64,000 nt of DNA from Hymenobacter sp. GOD-10R (GTDB lineage: Bacteria > Bacteroidota > Bacteroidia > Cytophagales > Hymenobacteraceae), in assembly GCF_035609205.1 (NCBI RefSeq), contig NZ_CP141184.1:806001-870000 (forward strand), written 5' to 3'. Position numbers and translations under genes: made by a program. The notes beneath the pieces are model-generated. The model was not told the origin of the DNA. It did not search any database and was given only the letters and a program-made list of their open reading frames with translations. Of the stretch, positions 23,020 through 31,751 are shown piece by piece (position 1 is the stretch's first letter; every line of letters starts with the position of its first letter).

Positions 23020-25512
23020 CTAACCCCCAAAAGGCACAACGACTTTCACGCTGAGGTTGCGCCCCATGTTGTAGATGCCTAATCGACCGGTCGGCGAGGC
23101 TGCGTAGTACTCGAAATACTTGAGACGATTCAGGTTTGATTGATAGGCTTTGTCGAACACATTGTCCAACTGGACAAAGAGTTGCAGCCACGGTTTGGCC
23201 TGGTTGGTCACGAAGCTTGTGCCTGCACCTAGGCTCCAGAGGGCATAGCCTGGCGTAGCCGTTTCAGTATTGTCGACGGCGTAAAATCGATTTTGAGTTG
23301 CTACCGCTTCCACTCCCACATGCACGTAGGTTTGAGCTAGCCAACGAGCAGGTTTGGCTAACGTGGCTCGAAGCTCAGAGCGGGTGCGCAACGGCGGCAT
23401 AAAAGGCAAGTAGCGGGCGGCGCGACCGTGCTGCTCCCGTAGCGGCTGGTTTTGGTTGAGCCCATTTACAAAGGCGAGGCTATTATCGAAAAGGAGCCAC
23501 TTGATAGCGCGCGGATGCAGCTTCAGGCTAGCCTCCAGGCCATAGAGCCGGGCAGCGGCTTGCTGGTACTGATACGTCGTGTTGCCTGGCACGATTACTA
23601 CCGGTTGGCCGCTGGCATCGTAGAGCTTAGCTTGGTAGATATAGTTCTGGATGTTGTTATGGAACACCTCCACGCTGGCGTCCAGGTCGGGCAGGTAGGC
23701 CAGCAGACCTAGGTCTTGCTGCAAGGAAAACTCAGGCTGAAAGCTGCGGTTGCCGAGGTACACGATGTGCGCGCCGGGGTCGAGGCCGTTGGAGCCTACT
23801 TCAGTGATATTAGGCGCCCGGTAGCCCCGCGCCACGTTGGCCTTCACCAGCAGCCGCTCCGATAGGCTATAGGTTGCCCCTAAGCTCCCCGATACACCCC
23901 GAAACCATTTATTCAGCGCCAGAAACTGAGGCTCAGCGCCCGCTGCTTTCTGCGCCGAAACGCGTTGGTCGAAGCCCGTAGCGGGGTTAGGAACGACGTA
24001 AAAATCATCCCAGGTGAGGCGGCGCGCATCGTAGCGGGCCCCACCCGAAAGGTCGAGCTTCCCGAAAGACTTTTTCAGGAACACGTAAGAACCTAGGTCG
24101 AACAAGCCGTAATCAGGAATGGGAAAGTCGGTGGCGTCGCGGTTGCGGTTTAGCTGAGCCATACCGTTTACCCCGACGGTCGTTTCCACGCCCTGCCAAG
24201 TGGGTAAGTTGTCGCGCAGGTCATAGTTGTAGGTCGTAAGCGCCACGGCCAGGCCTGCCTGCTTGGGCGCCGTGGGATGGTTGAATTCGTAGCGGAAGTT
24301 CTGCTGCGCCCCCAGTAACAAACTAAGCTCATGCTGACCTAGCTTCACCTGGCTGCGGTTGAACAGCCGGTAGTGCTTAATGAGTTGGTGCAGGGTCCCG
24401 ATGGAGTAGGAGCGCAACCCGTCGTCTGTTACGAGCGGCCGGTTCTTGATGTCATCTAGGTTCGCTTCGAACACCTGCTTGGTGAAGCGCCGGCTGAGCG
24501 AGTCGCGGCTGCCATCGGGGATTTCCTGCTGGTTGTGGTAAGCGGTGGCGTACCAATGCGAGTAGCCCCACGCTTTGTCCACGCCCACCATACCCGAGAG
24601 GTTCAGCTCCCGGAAAGCCGTGCCGTACACGCGGCCATCGATGCTATTCTGGTAGTTAGCCGCCGTTTTTTGCGAGACACGGAAAGCGTATTGCCACGCC
24701 GGCTGCCGATAGGAGAGACCTAGGGACGTGCCAATCAGGCCATTGTTGGAGTGGTACTCGCTGATAATATCACCGCGGAGTTTGCCTACTGGGCCGCTTG
24801 GGTGAGCCGGCAGCATATTGATAACCCCGGCCACGGCATCGGAGCCGTACATGAGGCTGGCGGGACCTTTCACTACTTCGATGCGCTCAATGTCGTACTG
24901 GTCGACCTCAATGCCGTGCTCATCTCCCCACTGCTGTCCCTCTTGGCGCAAGCCATTGTATAAGGTGAGTACCCGATTATAGCCTAGCCCCCGAATGAAG
25001 GGCTTCGAGATGTTTGGCCCGGTCGTCACGGCCGTGAGGCCTGGCACTCCACGCACTGCTGCGTCGATGAGGTTGGTGCTGAGGTTTAGGTTCATCTCGC
25101 GCTTGCCAAGCACGGCAATCGGGACGGGGCTGCGGCGGATTTCGGTAGTGCGCGACACGCCCGTTACCACTACTTCTCCTAGCTTCGAGGTAGTAGGCTT
25201 GAGCACCACATTTACCTCCACTGCTTGCCCGGCGGCTATTTCCACTGGCAAGCGTTGGGCATCGTAGCCCAGAAAAGAAAAAACAACCTCGTGCTTGCCC
25301 GGCGCTACGGAAGCTAGCTGGTAGTGGCCTCCTTTATCCGTGGTAGCGCCTACAGCAGTGCCCACGAGCACCACGCTCACAAACTCCAATGCCTGTCCTT
25401 CCGCCGTTACGCGGCCCCAAATGGCGCCGTGCTGCGCTTGTGCTAATTGCCCGAAGATGCTGAGAAGCAAGAAGCTAATCAGAATTCGCCAGTACGTAGA
25501 AAAAGCGCTCAT
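23020..25512 (-). CDS. TonB-dependent outer-membrane receptor, probable metal uptake
   Basis: An 830-residue receptor: signal peptide, a carboxypeptidase-regulatory-like domain (about 30-110; G-R-V-T-A-E-G-Q-A-L-E-F-V-S-V-V-L-V-G-T), a plug (about 120-240; P-V-P-I-A-V-L, V-P-G-L-T-A, F-I-R-G-L-G-Y-N-R-V-L-T-L-Y-N-G, E-V-V-K-G-P-A-S-L-M-Y-G-S-D-A-V-A-G-V-I-N-M), and a 22-strand barrel. The substrate is not evident from sequence. The promoter region carries TTTAG-N6-CTAAA, also present upstream of the neighbouring Nramp gene, so manganese or iron uptake is the favoured inference. Confidence 0.92.
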   Translation of the reverse strand: MSAFSTYWRILISFLLLSIFGQLAQAQHGAIWGRVTAEGQALEFVSVVLVGTAVGATTDKGGHYQLASVAPGKHEVVFSFLGYDAQRLPVEIAAGQAVEVNVVLKPTTSKLGEVVVTGVSRTTEIRRSPVPIAVLGKREMNLNLSTNLIDAAVRGVPGLTAVTTGPNISKPFIRGLGYNRVLTLYNGLRQEGQQWGDEHGIEVDQYDIERIEVVKGPASLMYGSDAVAGVINMLPAHPSGPVGKLRGDIISEYHSNNGLIGTSLGLSYRQPAWQYAFRVSQKTAANYQNSIDGRVYGTAFRELNLSGMVGVDKAWGYSHWYATAYHNQQEIPDGSRDSLSRRFTKQVFEANLDDIKNRPLVTDDGLRSYSIGTLHQLIKHYRLFNRSQVKLGQHELSLLLGAQQNFRYEFNHPTAPKQAGLAVALTTYNYDLRDNLPTWQGVETTVGVNGMAQLNRNRDATDFPIPDYGLFDLGSYVFLKKSFGKLDLSGGARYDARRLTWDDFYVVPNPATGFDQRVSAQKAAGAEPQFLALNKWFRGVSGSLGATYSLSERLLVKANVARGYRAPNITEVGSNGLDPGAHIVYLGNRSFQPEFSLQQDLGLLAYLPDLDASVEVFHNNIQNYIYQAKLYDASGQPVVIVPGNTTYQYQQAAARLYGLEASLKLHPRAIKWLLFDNSLAFVNGLNQNQPLREQHGRAARYLPFMPPLRTRSELRATLAKPARWLAQTYVHVGVEAVATQNRFYAVDNTETATPGYALWSLGAGTSFVTNQAKPWLQLFVQLDNVFDKAYQSNLNRLKYFEYYAASPTGRLGIYNMGRNLSVKVVVPFGG

Positions 25513-25538
25513 GTGCTTGAGATTGGCTTAAAAATTAA

Positions 25539-25554
25539 TTTAGATCGACCTAAA
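25539..25554. promoter_or_regulatory. TTTAG-N6-CTAAA operator of the TonB receptor
   Basis: ATTTAGATCGACCTAAAT (25538-25555) is an inverted repeat with 6-base arms and only one mismatch in its inner bases, 27 bases before the receptor ATG. The arms match those at 27006-27021. The form resembles operators of DtxR/MntR-type metal-dependent repressors. Confidence 0.65.
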
Positions 25555-25570
25555 TCAAAAGGCAAAAGAA

Positions 25571-25596
25571 AACCGCTGCCAAGGCTGGCAGCGGTT
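25571..25596 (-). terminator. intrinsic terminator after the Nramp gene
   Basis: AACCGCTGCCA / TGGCAGCGGTT (11-bp stem, 4-base loop), followed on the minus strand by TTCTTTTG. It separates the Nramp gene from the TonB receptor gene, so each needs its own promoter. Confidence 0.8.
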
Positions 25597-25604
25597 CAAA
25601 GTGA

Positions 25605-26972
25605 CTACGCGAAGAACGTCTGAAACAACAAGTACACGTTTAGCACGATGATGATACCTGACACAACCCAAGCGGTAAGCTGTACCACAGGGCGGTTGGC
25701 GAATACGCCCATTTTGGCCCGGTCACCCGTAAATAGCACCAGCGGCACCACCGCAAAGCTGAGTTGAAGCGACAGAATAACTTGACTAAGAACCAGCAAC
25801 TCACTCGTGCCTTTTTCCCCGTACATCAGGGTCACGATGAAGGCCGGTACTACCGCAATGCCGCGCGTGATGAGGCGACGAACCCAAGGCTTTAAGTGGA
25901 GATTTAGGAATCCCTCCATTACGATCTGTCCGGCTAGGGTGCCCGTCAGGGTAGAGTTCTGACCAGAAGCTAGCAGGGCTATAGCAAACACCGCACTGGC
26001 TGCACCGGCACCTAGCACCGGAGCTAGGAGCTTATGAGCATCCGAAATGTCGGCTACATCGTGCATGCCGTTGCGGTGGAAGGCTGCGGCCGCCGTGACT
26101 AGGATGGCACCGTTCACAAAAAACGCTAAGAACAAGGCCACCGTCGAGTCGATGGTGGCAAACTTGATGGCCATACGCTTGCCGGGTTCCGTTTGCTCGA
26201 TGGCCCGCGTCTGCACGATGCTGGAGTGCAAGTACAGGTTGTGCGGCATTACGGTAGCACCCAAAATACCAATGGCGATGTAGAGCATGCCTGGGTTCGT
26301 AACCACCTGCTTCTGCGGTACCAGTCCTTGCAGAATGCCAAAGTAGTCGGGGTGCGATACGATAATCTCGTAAAGGAAGCACCCGAAAATCAGGAAGATA
26401 AGACCGGCTATAATGCTTTCTATCAGGCGGAAGCCCTTGCTTTGGAACAGCAAAACCAGGAACACATCCAGAATCGTCAGTCCTACGCCCCAGGGCAGCG
26501 GCAGCCCAAAAAGCAGATTCAGGGCAATGGCTGAACCAATGACCTCGGCCAGGTCGCAGGCGGCAATGGCTATTTCGCAGAGCACCCACAGCATCATCGC
26601 CGTGGGCTTGGAGTAATGGTCGCGGCAGGCTTGCGCTAGGTCACGGCCCGTCACAATACCTAGCTTGGCGGCTAGGTGCTGCAAGAGCATGGCGAAAAGA
26701 TTGGAAATCAGAATGACGGATAATAGCGTATAGCCGTAGCGCGCCCCGCCCGCAATGTCGGTGGCCCAGTTGCCGGGGTCCATGTAGCCAACGGCTACCA
26801 TCAAACCGGGTCCCCAAAACGCTAAGAACTTACGCCAAAATGGAGCATCGGCGCCCGGAACCTTGATGCTGGCAAATACTTCACCCAAGGAAGGTGCTTG
26901 CCGAGCACGTCGCCATCCTGTTTCGGCCGGAGGAGGAGGCACTACAGGTGCATTCTGTACTACTGGCGGCAT
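25605..26972 (-). CDS. mntH: Nramp-family divalent metal/proton symporter
   Basis: A 455-residue inner-membrane transporter with about 11 helices. The Nramp signature D-P-G-N-W in helix 1 (G-Y-M-D-P-G-N-W-A-T-D) and the helix-6 M-P-H-N-L-Y-L-H-S motif carry the metal-binding Asp, Asn, Met and His. It imports Mn2+ (and Fe2+) with protons. The reading frame opens at 27038, but ATG 26970-26972 (M-P-P-V-V-Q-N-A) is preferred: it leaves the palindrome TTTAG-N6-CTAAA (27006-27021) outside the gene. A short Pro-rich cytoplasmic N terminus follows. The divergent gene encodes a CDF exporter. Confidence 0.93.
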   Translation of the reverse strand: MPPVVQNAPVVPPPPAETGWRRARQAPSLGEVFASIKVPGADAPFWRKFLAFWGPGLMVAVGYMDPGNWATDIAGGARYGYTLLSVILISNLFAMLLQHLAAKLGIVTGRDLAQACRDHYSKPTAMMLWVLCEIAIAACDLAEVIGSAIALNLLFGLPLPWGVGLTILDVFLVLLFQSKGFRLIESIIAGLIFLIFGCFLYEIIVSHPDYFGILQGLVPQKQVVTNPGMLYIAIGILGATVMPHNLYLHSSIVQTRAIEQTEPGKRMAIKFATIDSTVALFLAFFVNGAILVTAAAAFHRNGMHDVADISDAHKLLAPVLGAGAASAVFAIALLASGQNSTLTGTLAGQIVMEGFLNLHLKPWVRRLITRGIAVVPAFIVTLMYGEKGTSELLVLSQVILSLQLSFAVVPLVLFTGDRAKMGVFANRPVVQLTAWVVSGIIIVLNVYLLFQTFFA

Positions 26973-27005
26973 ATCGTTCGGATAAGATGACTTCACAAAG
27001 GAAAT

Positions 27006-27021
27006 TTTAGAAAGGCCTAAA
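27006..27021. promoter_or_regulatory. TTTAG-N6-CTAAA operator of the Nramp gene
   Basis: TTTAGAAAGGCCTAAA lies 34 bases upstream of the preferred mntH ATG. On the minus strand TAATTTAG (one mismatch from TAnnTTTG) overlaps it and a TTG lies 21 bases further upstream, so a repressor here would cover the -7 box. It is also about 110 bases upstream of the divergent CDF gene. Confidence 0.65.
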
Positions 27022-27130
27022 TTATTTTTTAAGCCCACTTAAATACAACATTTTTCTTCTAAATGTTTCGAAAAGCCGGGAAGTAAGTTTTTTACCGGAT
27101 TTTTGTCCCCCCATTCTGGGTTCCTAGCAC

Positions 27131-28138
27131 ATGAACATCGCCAAAACCAAAAGTCAGTTCGGTCTTATATCGCTCTTAGTGAGCATAGGGTTGGTGGGCA
27201 TAAAATTTTATGCCTATTACCTGACAGCATCACAAGCCGTTCTGACTGATGCGCTTGAGTCAATCATCAACGTATTTACGAGCGGCTTTGCGCTGTATAG
27301 CCTCTACCTAGCCGGGCAGCCCAAGGACGAAAACCATCCGTACGGCCACGGCAAAATCGAGTACCTGTCCGTTGGCTTCGAAGGGGCCCTGATCCTGATT
27401 GCGGGCGTGTACATCTTCTACAGCGCTACTTTGGCGCTGCTCCACCCGCACGCCGTAGCTCGGCCCGACTGGGGCATGGCGCTGCTCGGCTTCACAGCCC
27501 TGGTAAACCTAGGTACCGGTTTTATGCTGATTCGCTCCGGCAAACGGCTTAGTTCGGTGGCGCTGGTTGGCGACGGGCAGCATCTGTACCTTGATGCGCT
27601 GAGCACGCTGATATCGTGCGTGGCGCTGGTACTGGTCGCTGTTACCGGCAATGTGCTCTTCGATGCTGGCGCTGCTCTGGGCCTAGGTATTTTCATTGTC
27701 GTGAATGGCTACCGCATGGTGCGGCGCTCCGTATCGGCGCTCATGGACGAGGCAGATGCTACGGTGGTGCGCGATGTTATTGCGGAGTTGCAGCGCTACC
27801 GCCAGCCCGCCTGGATTGACGTGCACAACCTGCGCGTGCTCCGCTACGGCGCCGACCTGCACATCGACTGCCACATCCAAATGCCCTATTACTTCAGCCT
27901 AGAAGAAACGCACACCGAACTCAATAAGATCGAGCACCTCATTCGTCAGCGCTTCGATGTGGAAGTGGAAATGTTTGTGCATGCTGACCCGTGCACATTT
28001 GCAGCTTGCTCTCTCTGCCATATGCCCAATTGCCCCGTACGCCAGCATCCCTTCGCGCAGGAAGTGACTTGGACGCTCGGCAACGCCGTTAAAAACGAGC
28101 GCCACCATCTGACGCCGGAGCTGGAGGAGAAGCAGTAA
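27131..28138 (+). CDS. cation diffusion facilitator (CDF) metal exporter
   Basis: A 335-residue CDF protein with six helices and a C-terminal cytoplasmic ferredoxin-like domain (about 205-290). Metal-site residues are D-A-L-E-S in helix 2 (the second Asp of the YiiP D-x-x-x-D is Ser) and H-L-Y-L-D in helix 5. P-Y-G-H-G-K is the conserved loop after helix 2. The C terminus has a Cys-rich stretch, C-T-F-A-A-C-S-L-C-H-M-P-N-C, which may bind metal. CDF proteins export Zn, Mn, Fe or Co by proton antiport. Placement divergent from mntH suggests opposed control of import and export of the same metal. Confidence 0.92.
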   Translation: MNIAKTKSQFGLISLLVSIGLVGIKFYAYYLTASQAVLTDALESIINVFTSGFALYSLYLAGQPKDENHPYGHGKIEYLSVGFEGALILIAGVYIFYSATLALLHPHAVARPDWGMALLGFTALVNLGTGFMLIRSGKRLSSVALVGDGQHLYLDALSTLISCVALVLVAVTGNVLFDAGAALGLGIFIVVNGYRMVRRSVSALMDEADATVVRDVIAELQRYRQPAWIDVHNLRVLRYGADLHIDCHIQMPYYFSLEETHTELNKIEHLIRQRFDVEVEMFVHADPCTFAACSLCHMPNCPVRQHPFAQEVTWTLGNAVKNERHHLTPELEEKQ

Positions 28139-28153
28139 AAGCTAGGTAGCGCT

Positions 28154-28206
28154 CTAAATAAAGAACGCCATGCTGCGACTCGCGCAGCATGGCGTTCTTT
28201 ATTTAG
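28154..28206. terminator. bidirectional terminator, 24-bp perfect stem
   Basis: CTAAATAAAGAACGCCATGC begins the left arm; the right arm (28183-28206) is its exact complement over 24 bases with a 5-base loop. It lies between the convergent CDF and sugar dehydrogenase genes. Confidence 0.85.
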
Positions 28207-28215
28207 CAGGAAGCT

Positions 28216-29610
28216 CTAATTCACTACTAAGCGCTGGGTGAACTGCTCGGGGCCACTGATGGCACGCACTACGTACACGCCGGCTTGTAGTCCGGCTAAG
28301 CTCACTTGCAGGTCATTTTGGCCGGGAGTAAACGCAGCGGTGCGTACGGTCCGGCCTAGGGCGTCGTGCACCGTAGCGGTGGCAGTGCCGCTGGGGGAGC
28401 TAGGTAGGTGGAGCGTCACGGCGTGTTGGGCAGGGTTAGGCCACAGGTGAAAGGCTGCATTGCGTGGGCTCTTGTTGGCTAGCACATAAGCGCGGTTTTC
28501 CAGCACCAAGATGCGGTCGTCGGTGGCGGCGGGGGTGCCACGACCGTCGCGGTTGCTGGTGCCCACGTAAATCTTGCCCTGCGGCGACACACAAATGGCT
28601 CGCAACCGACCGAAGCCTGACAAGTAGCTAGCTGCGGTGCCCACCGCATCGCCGTTAGCCTTCAGGGGCAGTTGGGTCATGCGCCCACCTTTCAGAGCTA
28701 CAGCTAGCAGCGTGTTGCTCCACTCCGGAATAGCCGGATGATTATAATAGGCTAGACCAGCCACGCCCACTGTTGGCGCCCAACTGTACAGCGGTGCGCG
28801 CACGTTGTTGGCCGTGCAGAAAGCCTGCTCATCGGGGAGGTTGCAATTGCCCTCCACCGTTGGCCAGCCATAGTTGCGATTAGGCTCAATGAGGTTTAGC
28901 TCGTCTTCGGCATCCTGGCCGTGTTCACTGCTGTAAATTTTGCCGTTAGCGGCGCGTATAAGGCCCTGCGGGTTGCGGTGACCATAGCTATACATGCGGT
29001 TGACGGCCACGGGGTTGTCGGTCGGAATGGTGCCATCTAGGTTAAGGCGGAGCACCTTCCCGATAAGGGCCGTGGTGTTCTGCGCTTCGGGGCGTTGTTG
29101 GGCATCGCCGGTGGTCATGAGCAGGGTGCGGTCGGGGAGGATAAGCAGGCGCGAACCCGCGTGCGTGCTGGTTGCAGGTATGTCGCCGAGCAAGACCAGC
29201 GGATTGCTCAACGAGCCGGTACCCGTGGCGGAGTAGGTGTAGCGAACGAGCTTTTCCTTATAGCTGCCATCGTTGTAGTTATAAACGATGTAGACGTAGG
29301 GCGAAGTGGCAAAATCAGGGTGCAGCACCATACCGAGCAGGCCACCTTCGCTGCTAGTCACTACATCGGACACGGTGATGAGTGGCAGCACTTCTCCGGT
29401 CGTCGGGTTGACGCGGCTAATACGCCCTCCACGCTCCGTCATCCAGATAAAGTCATCAGGCCCCCAAATCAGCTCCCAAGGCACCATCAAGTTGGAGGCT
29501 AGGGGCGTTACGGAAACGGTGGTGCTGCCCACCGGAAAGGTCGTAGTCTGGGCCAAAACGCTACTCGACAGTAGCATAATTCCGAGAATATATGTAACAA
29601 ATTTTTTCAT
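28216..29610 (-). CDS. second PQQ-dependent sugar dehydrogenase-like protein, T9SS-secreted
   Basis: A 464-residue paralogue of the protein at 8634, about 65 residues shorter. Signal peptide M-K-K-F-V-T-Y-I-L-G-I-M-L-L, then V-P-W-E-L-I-W-G-P-D-D-F-I-W-M-T-E-R-G-G-R, L-G-M-V-L-H-P-D-F, G-H-R-N-P-Q-G-L, S-S-E-H-G-Q-D-A-E-D-E-L-N and N-Y-G-W-P. The last 75 residues start L-W-P-N-P-A and form a T9SS sorting domain with G-V-Y-V-V-R near the end. It is expected to act on sugars or aldehydes outside the cell with bound PQQ; no PQQ synthesis gene is seen in the window. Confidence 0.85.
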   Translation of the reverse strand: MKKFVTYILGIMLLSSSVLAQTTTFPVGSTTVSVTPLASNLMVPWELIWGPDDFIWMTERGGRISRVNPTTGEVLPLITVSDVVTSSEGGLLGMVLHPDFATSPYVYIVYNYNDGSYKEKLVRYTYSATGTGSLSNPLVLLGDIPATSTHAGSRLLILPDRTLLMTTGDAQQRPEAQNTTALIGKVLRLNLDGTIPTDNPVAVNRMYSYGHRNPQGLIRAANGKIYSSEHGQDAEDELNLIEPNRNYGWPTVEGNCNLPDEQAFCTANNVRAPLYSWAPTVGVAGLAYYNHPAIPEWSNTLLAVALKGGRMTQLPLKANGDAVGTAASYLSGFGRLRAICVSPQGKIYVGTSNRDGRGTPAATDDRILVLENRAYVLANKSPRNAAFHLWPNPAQHAVTLHLPSSPSGTATATVHDALGRTVRTAAFTPGQNDLQVSLAGLQAGVYVVRAISGPEQFTQRLVVN

Positions 29611-29681
29611 GGTAACTAGTTAAGGATGAATGGATAATGTCTATACGAAAAGCCGCCGAAGAAAGCTTTAATCAAATAAAC

Positions 29682-29711
29682 TTGCTCACTTCCGCAGCTA
29701 GGTTAGCTTTG
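29682..29711 (+). promoter_or_regulatory. amidase promoter (TTG-N19-TAGCTTTG)
   Basis: TTG at 29682-29684, an exact 19-base spacer and TAGCTTTG at 29704-29711, which is the Bacteroidota consensus, 25 bases before the amidase ATG. Confidence 0.75.
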
Positions 29712-29736
29712 TTAAAGCCACTTTCCCCTCTTTTTA

Positions 29737-31422
29737 ATGAAAAGAATTTTACCACTACTCACGGTTGGCTTAGTCTCCTTTGGCGCAGGCGCGCTGATAC
29801 CGCGCCCCGCCGCCTTGCCCGAAATCACGATGCCGATGGCGCGAGCGGCCCAAGAGCTATTCGGCCTGAGCTTTACTGAGGCCCAACTCGACTCGACCCG
29901 GCGCAACCTTACCTCGTACCGCGAGAGTTACCAGACGCTCCGCGGCATCAGCTTGCCCAACAGCGTTGCCCCTAGCCTCGTATTCGACCCTCGGCCATTA
30001 CGTTTGCGGCAAGCCATGCTGGTCACCACCAAATCGGACGTGGGTAAGCTGCCGGCCGCTGGTAAAATAAAGCTGCCCTCCAACCGCGACGCCCTAGCTT
30101 TTTACACCGTCCGCCAGCTCGGCGAGCTGTTGCGCACCAAGCAGATTACCTCCGAGGAGCTAACGACGTTCTTCTTGGCACGCCTCAAGAAATATGATCC
30201 GCAGCTACACTGCGTCATCACCCTCACCGAAGACCTAGCCTTGCAGCAAGCCCGCCAAGCCGATCAGGAAATTAAGGCAGGGAAATATCGGGGGGCGCTG
30301 CACGGCGTGCCGTTCGGGGTAAAAGACTTATTCAGGGCCAAAGGTTACAAAACTACTTGGGGCTCGGTGCCCTATAAAGAGCAAACCCTCGACGAAGATG
30401 CCGCCGTAGTTGAGCGATTGCGGGCGGCGGGCGCGGTGCTCGTGGCTAAGCTAACCCTCGGGGAGCTAGCCCAAGGCGACGTGTGGTTTGGCGGCAAAAC
30501 CCGCACGCCCTGGGATGTCACGAAGGGGTCGAGCGGCTCGTCAGCCGGGTCGGCTTCGGCGGTGGCGGCGGGGTTGTTGCCGTTTGCCATTGGCACCGAA
30601 ACCCTAGGTTCTATCGTCAGCCCGAGCACGGCGTGCGGTGTTACGGGCTTGCGCCCAACCTACGGGCGCGTAAGTCGGGCCAATGCCATGGCCTTGAGTT
30701 GGAGCATGGACAAAGCCGGCCCGCTAGCCCGCTCAGCAGAAGATTGTGCGCTGGTGCTCGCCGCCCTCACTGCGGCTGGCCCCGACCCACGCGACCCAGC
30801 TACGATGCTAGCCTCCAACACGTTTCGCTACGCCTTCGATGCCGACGTGAAGAAGCTGAAGGTGGGCTACGTGAAGGCTAGCTTCGACCAAGACTACCCA
30901 ACCAAGGCCAACGATCAAGCTGTGCTGGAAGTGTTGCACAAGCTAGGAGTGGAGCTTGTGCCCATTACGCTGCCAACTATTCCGCCCGCTAGCCTCCGTT
31001 TCGTGCTGACTGCTGAAGGAGCCGCTGCTTTCGACGACTTAACCCGTTCGGGCCGTGACCAGCAAATGGTGCTGCAGAACCGCTTTGCCTGGCCTAACAC
31101 GTTCCGCTCGTCGCGCTTCATTCCGGCAGTGGAGTACATTCAGGCCCAACGCGTGCGGAGCTTACTAATTGAGCAAATGGATACTCAGTTGAAGGGGCTG
31201 GATGCGTACGTGTCGCCATCCTTCGTGGGCACTAACTTGGTGCTTACCAACCTCACCGGTCACCCAGCCGTGGCTTTGCCGAACGGCTTCACGGCGCAGG
31301 GCTTGCCCACGACTATCACCTTCATGGGCCAGCTGTATGAGGAGGGAAAGTTGCTGGCCTTGGCCAAAGCCTACCAGGATGCCACCGATTTCGATCAGAA
31401 ACATCCTGCGCTCAATTTCTAA
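29737..31422 (+). CDS. amidase-signature hydrolase
   Basis: A 561-residue enzyme of the amidase-signature family, which hydrolyses amide bonds with a Ser-cisSer-Lys triad. Lys196 lies in F-G-V-K-D-L-F, the cis-Ser in G-S-S-G-S-S-A-G-S-A (264-273), and the nucleophile is Ser292 in G-T-E-T-L-G-S-I-V-S-P. The N terminus (V-G-L-V-S-F-G-A-G-A-L-I-P-R-P) is hydrophobic and probably an export signal or anchor. About 110 residues precede the core domain, as in other long secreted Bacteroidota amidases. The substrate is unknown; it is not GatA since no gatB/C lies nearby and it has a signal-like N terminus. Confidence 0.9.
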   Translation: MKRILPLLTVGLVSFGAGALIPRPAALPEITMPMARAAQELFGLSFTEAQLDSTRRNLTSYRESYQTLRGISLPNSVAPSLVFDPRPLRLRQAMLVTTKSDVGKLPAAGKIKLPSNRDALAFYTVRQLGELLRTKQITSEELTTFFLARLKKYDPQLHCVITLTEDLALQQARQADQEIKAGKYRGALHGVPFGVKDLFRAKGYKTTWGSVPYKEQTLDEDAAVVERLRAAGAVLVAKLTLGELAQGDVWFGGKTRTPWDVTKGSSGSSAGSASAVAAGLLPFAIGTETLGSIVSPSTACGVTGLRPTYGRVSRANAMALSWSMDKAGPLARSAEDCALVLAALTAAGPDPRDPATMLASNTFRYAFDADVKKLKVGYVKASFDQDYPTKANDQAVLEVLHKLGVELVPITLPTIPPASLRFVLTAEGAAAFDDLTRSGRDQQMVLQNRFAWPNTFRSSRFIPAVEYIQAQRVRSLLIEQMDTQLKGLDAYVSPSFVGTNLVLTNLTGHPAVALPNGFTAQGLPTTITFMGQLYEEGKLLALAKAYQDATDFDQKHPALNF

Positions 31423-31751
31423 GTTTGTAGCAGAGGCTTGTGGAACATGCGTTTATTTACACAAGCCTCTCCCTGCCCTTGCTTACCTAACCTAGTTGCT
31501 GCGTGGTGCAATGGTTTCTTTTTACCCTGTGCAGCAGCCTGATGATCTCCTAAACAGTCTCAATTGCTAGCCCCATACGACGCGTATGAGCTAGAAACGC
31601 AACTTGATTTCGCGTTTTCAGCAACACCGGACCGTTTTTTGGAGAGTAGAATGTCTAATCATTATAGGACTCCGGCGGCTAGCTAAGAGCTTCTGGTGGC
31701 AGTCGCTACATTCTATCATTATCAGGTATCCATTTTTAACGGTAATCCGAC
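31423..31751. other. intergenic region with inverted repeats
   Basis: About 330 bases. It contains CATACG-ACG-CGTATG (31575-31589) flanked by GCTAG words, and the arms TAGAATGT / ACATTCTA (about 31647 and 31708) 53 bases apart. Frames in it lack coding character. Confidence 0.4.
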
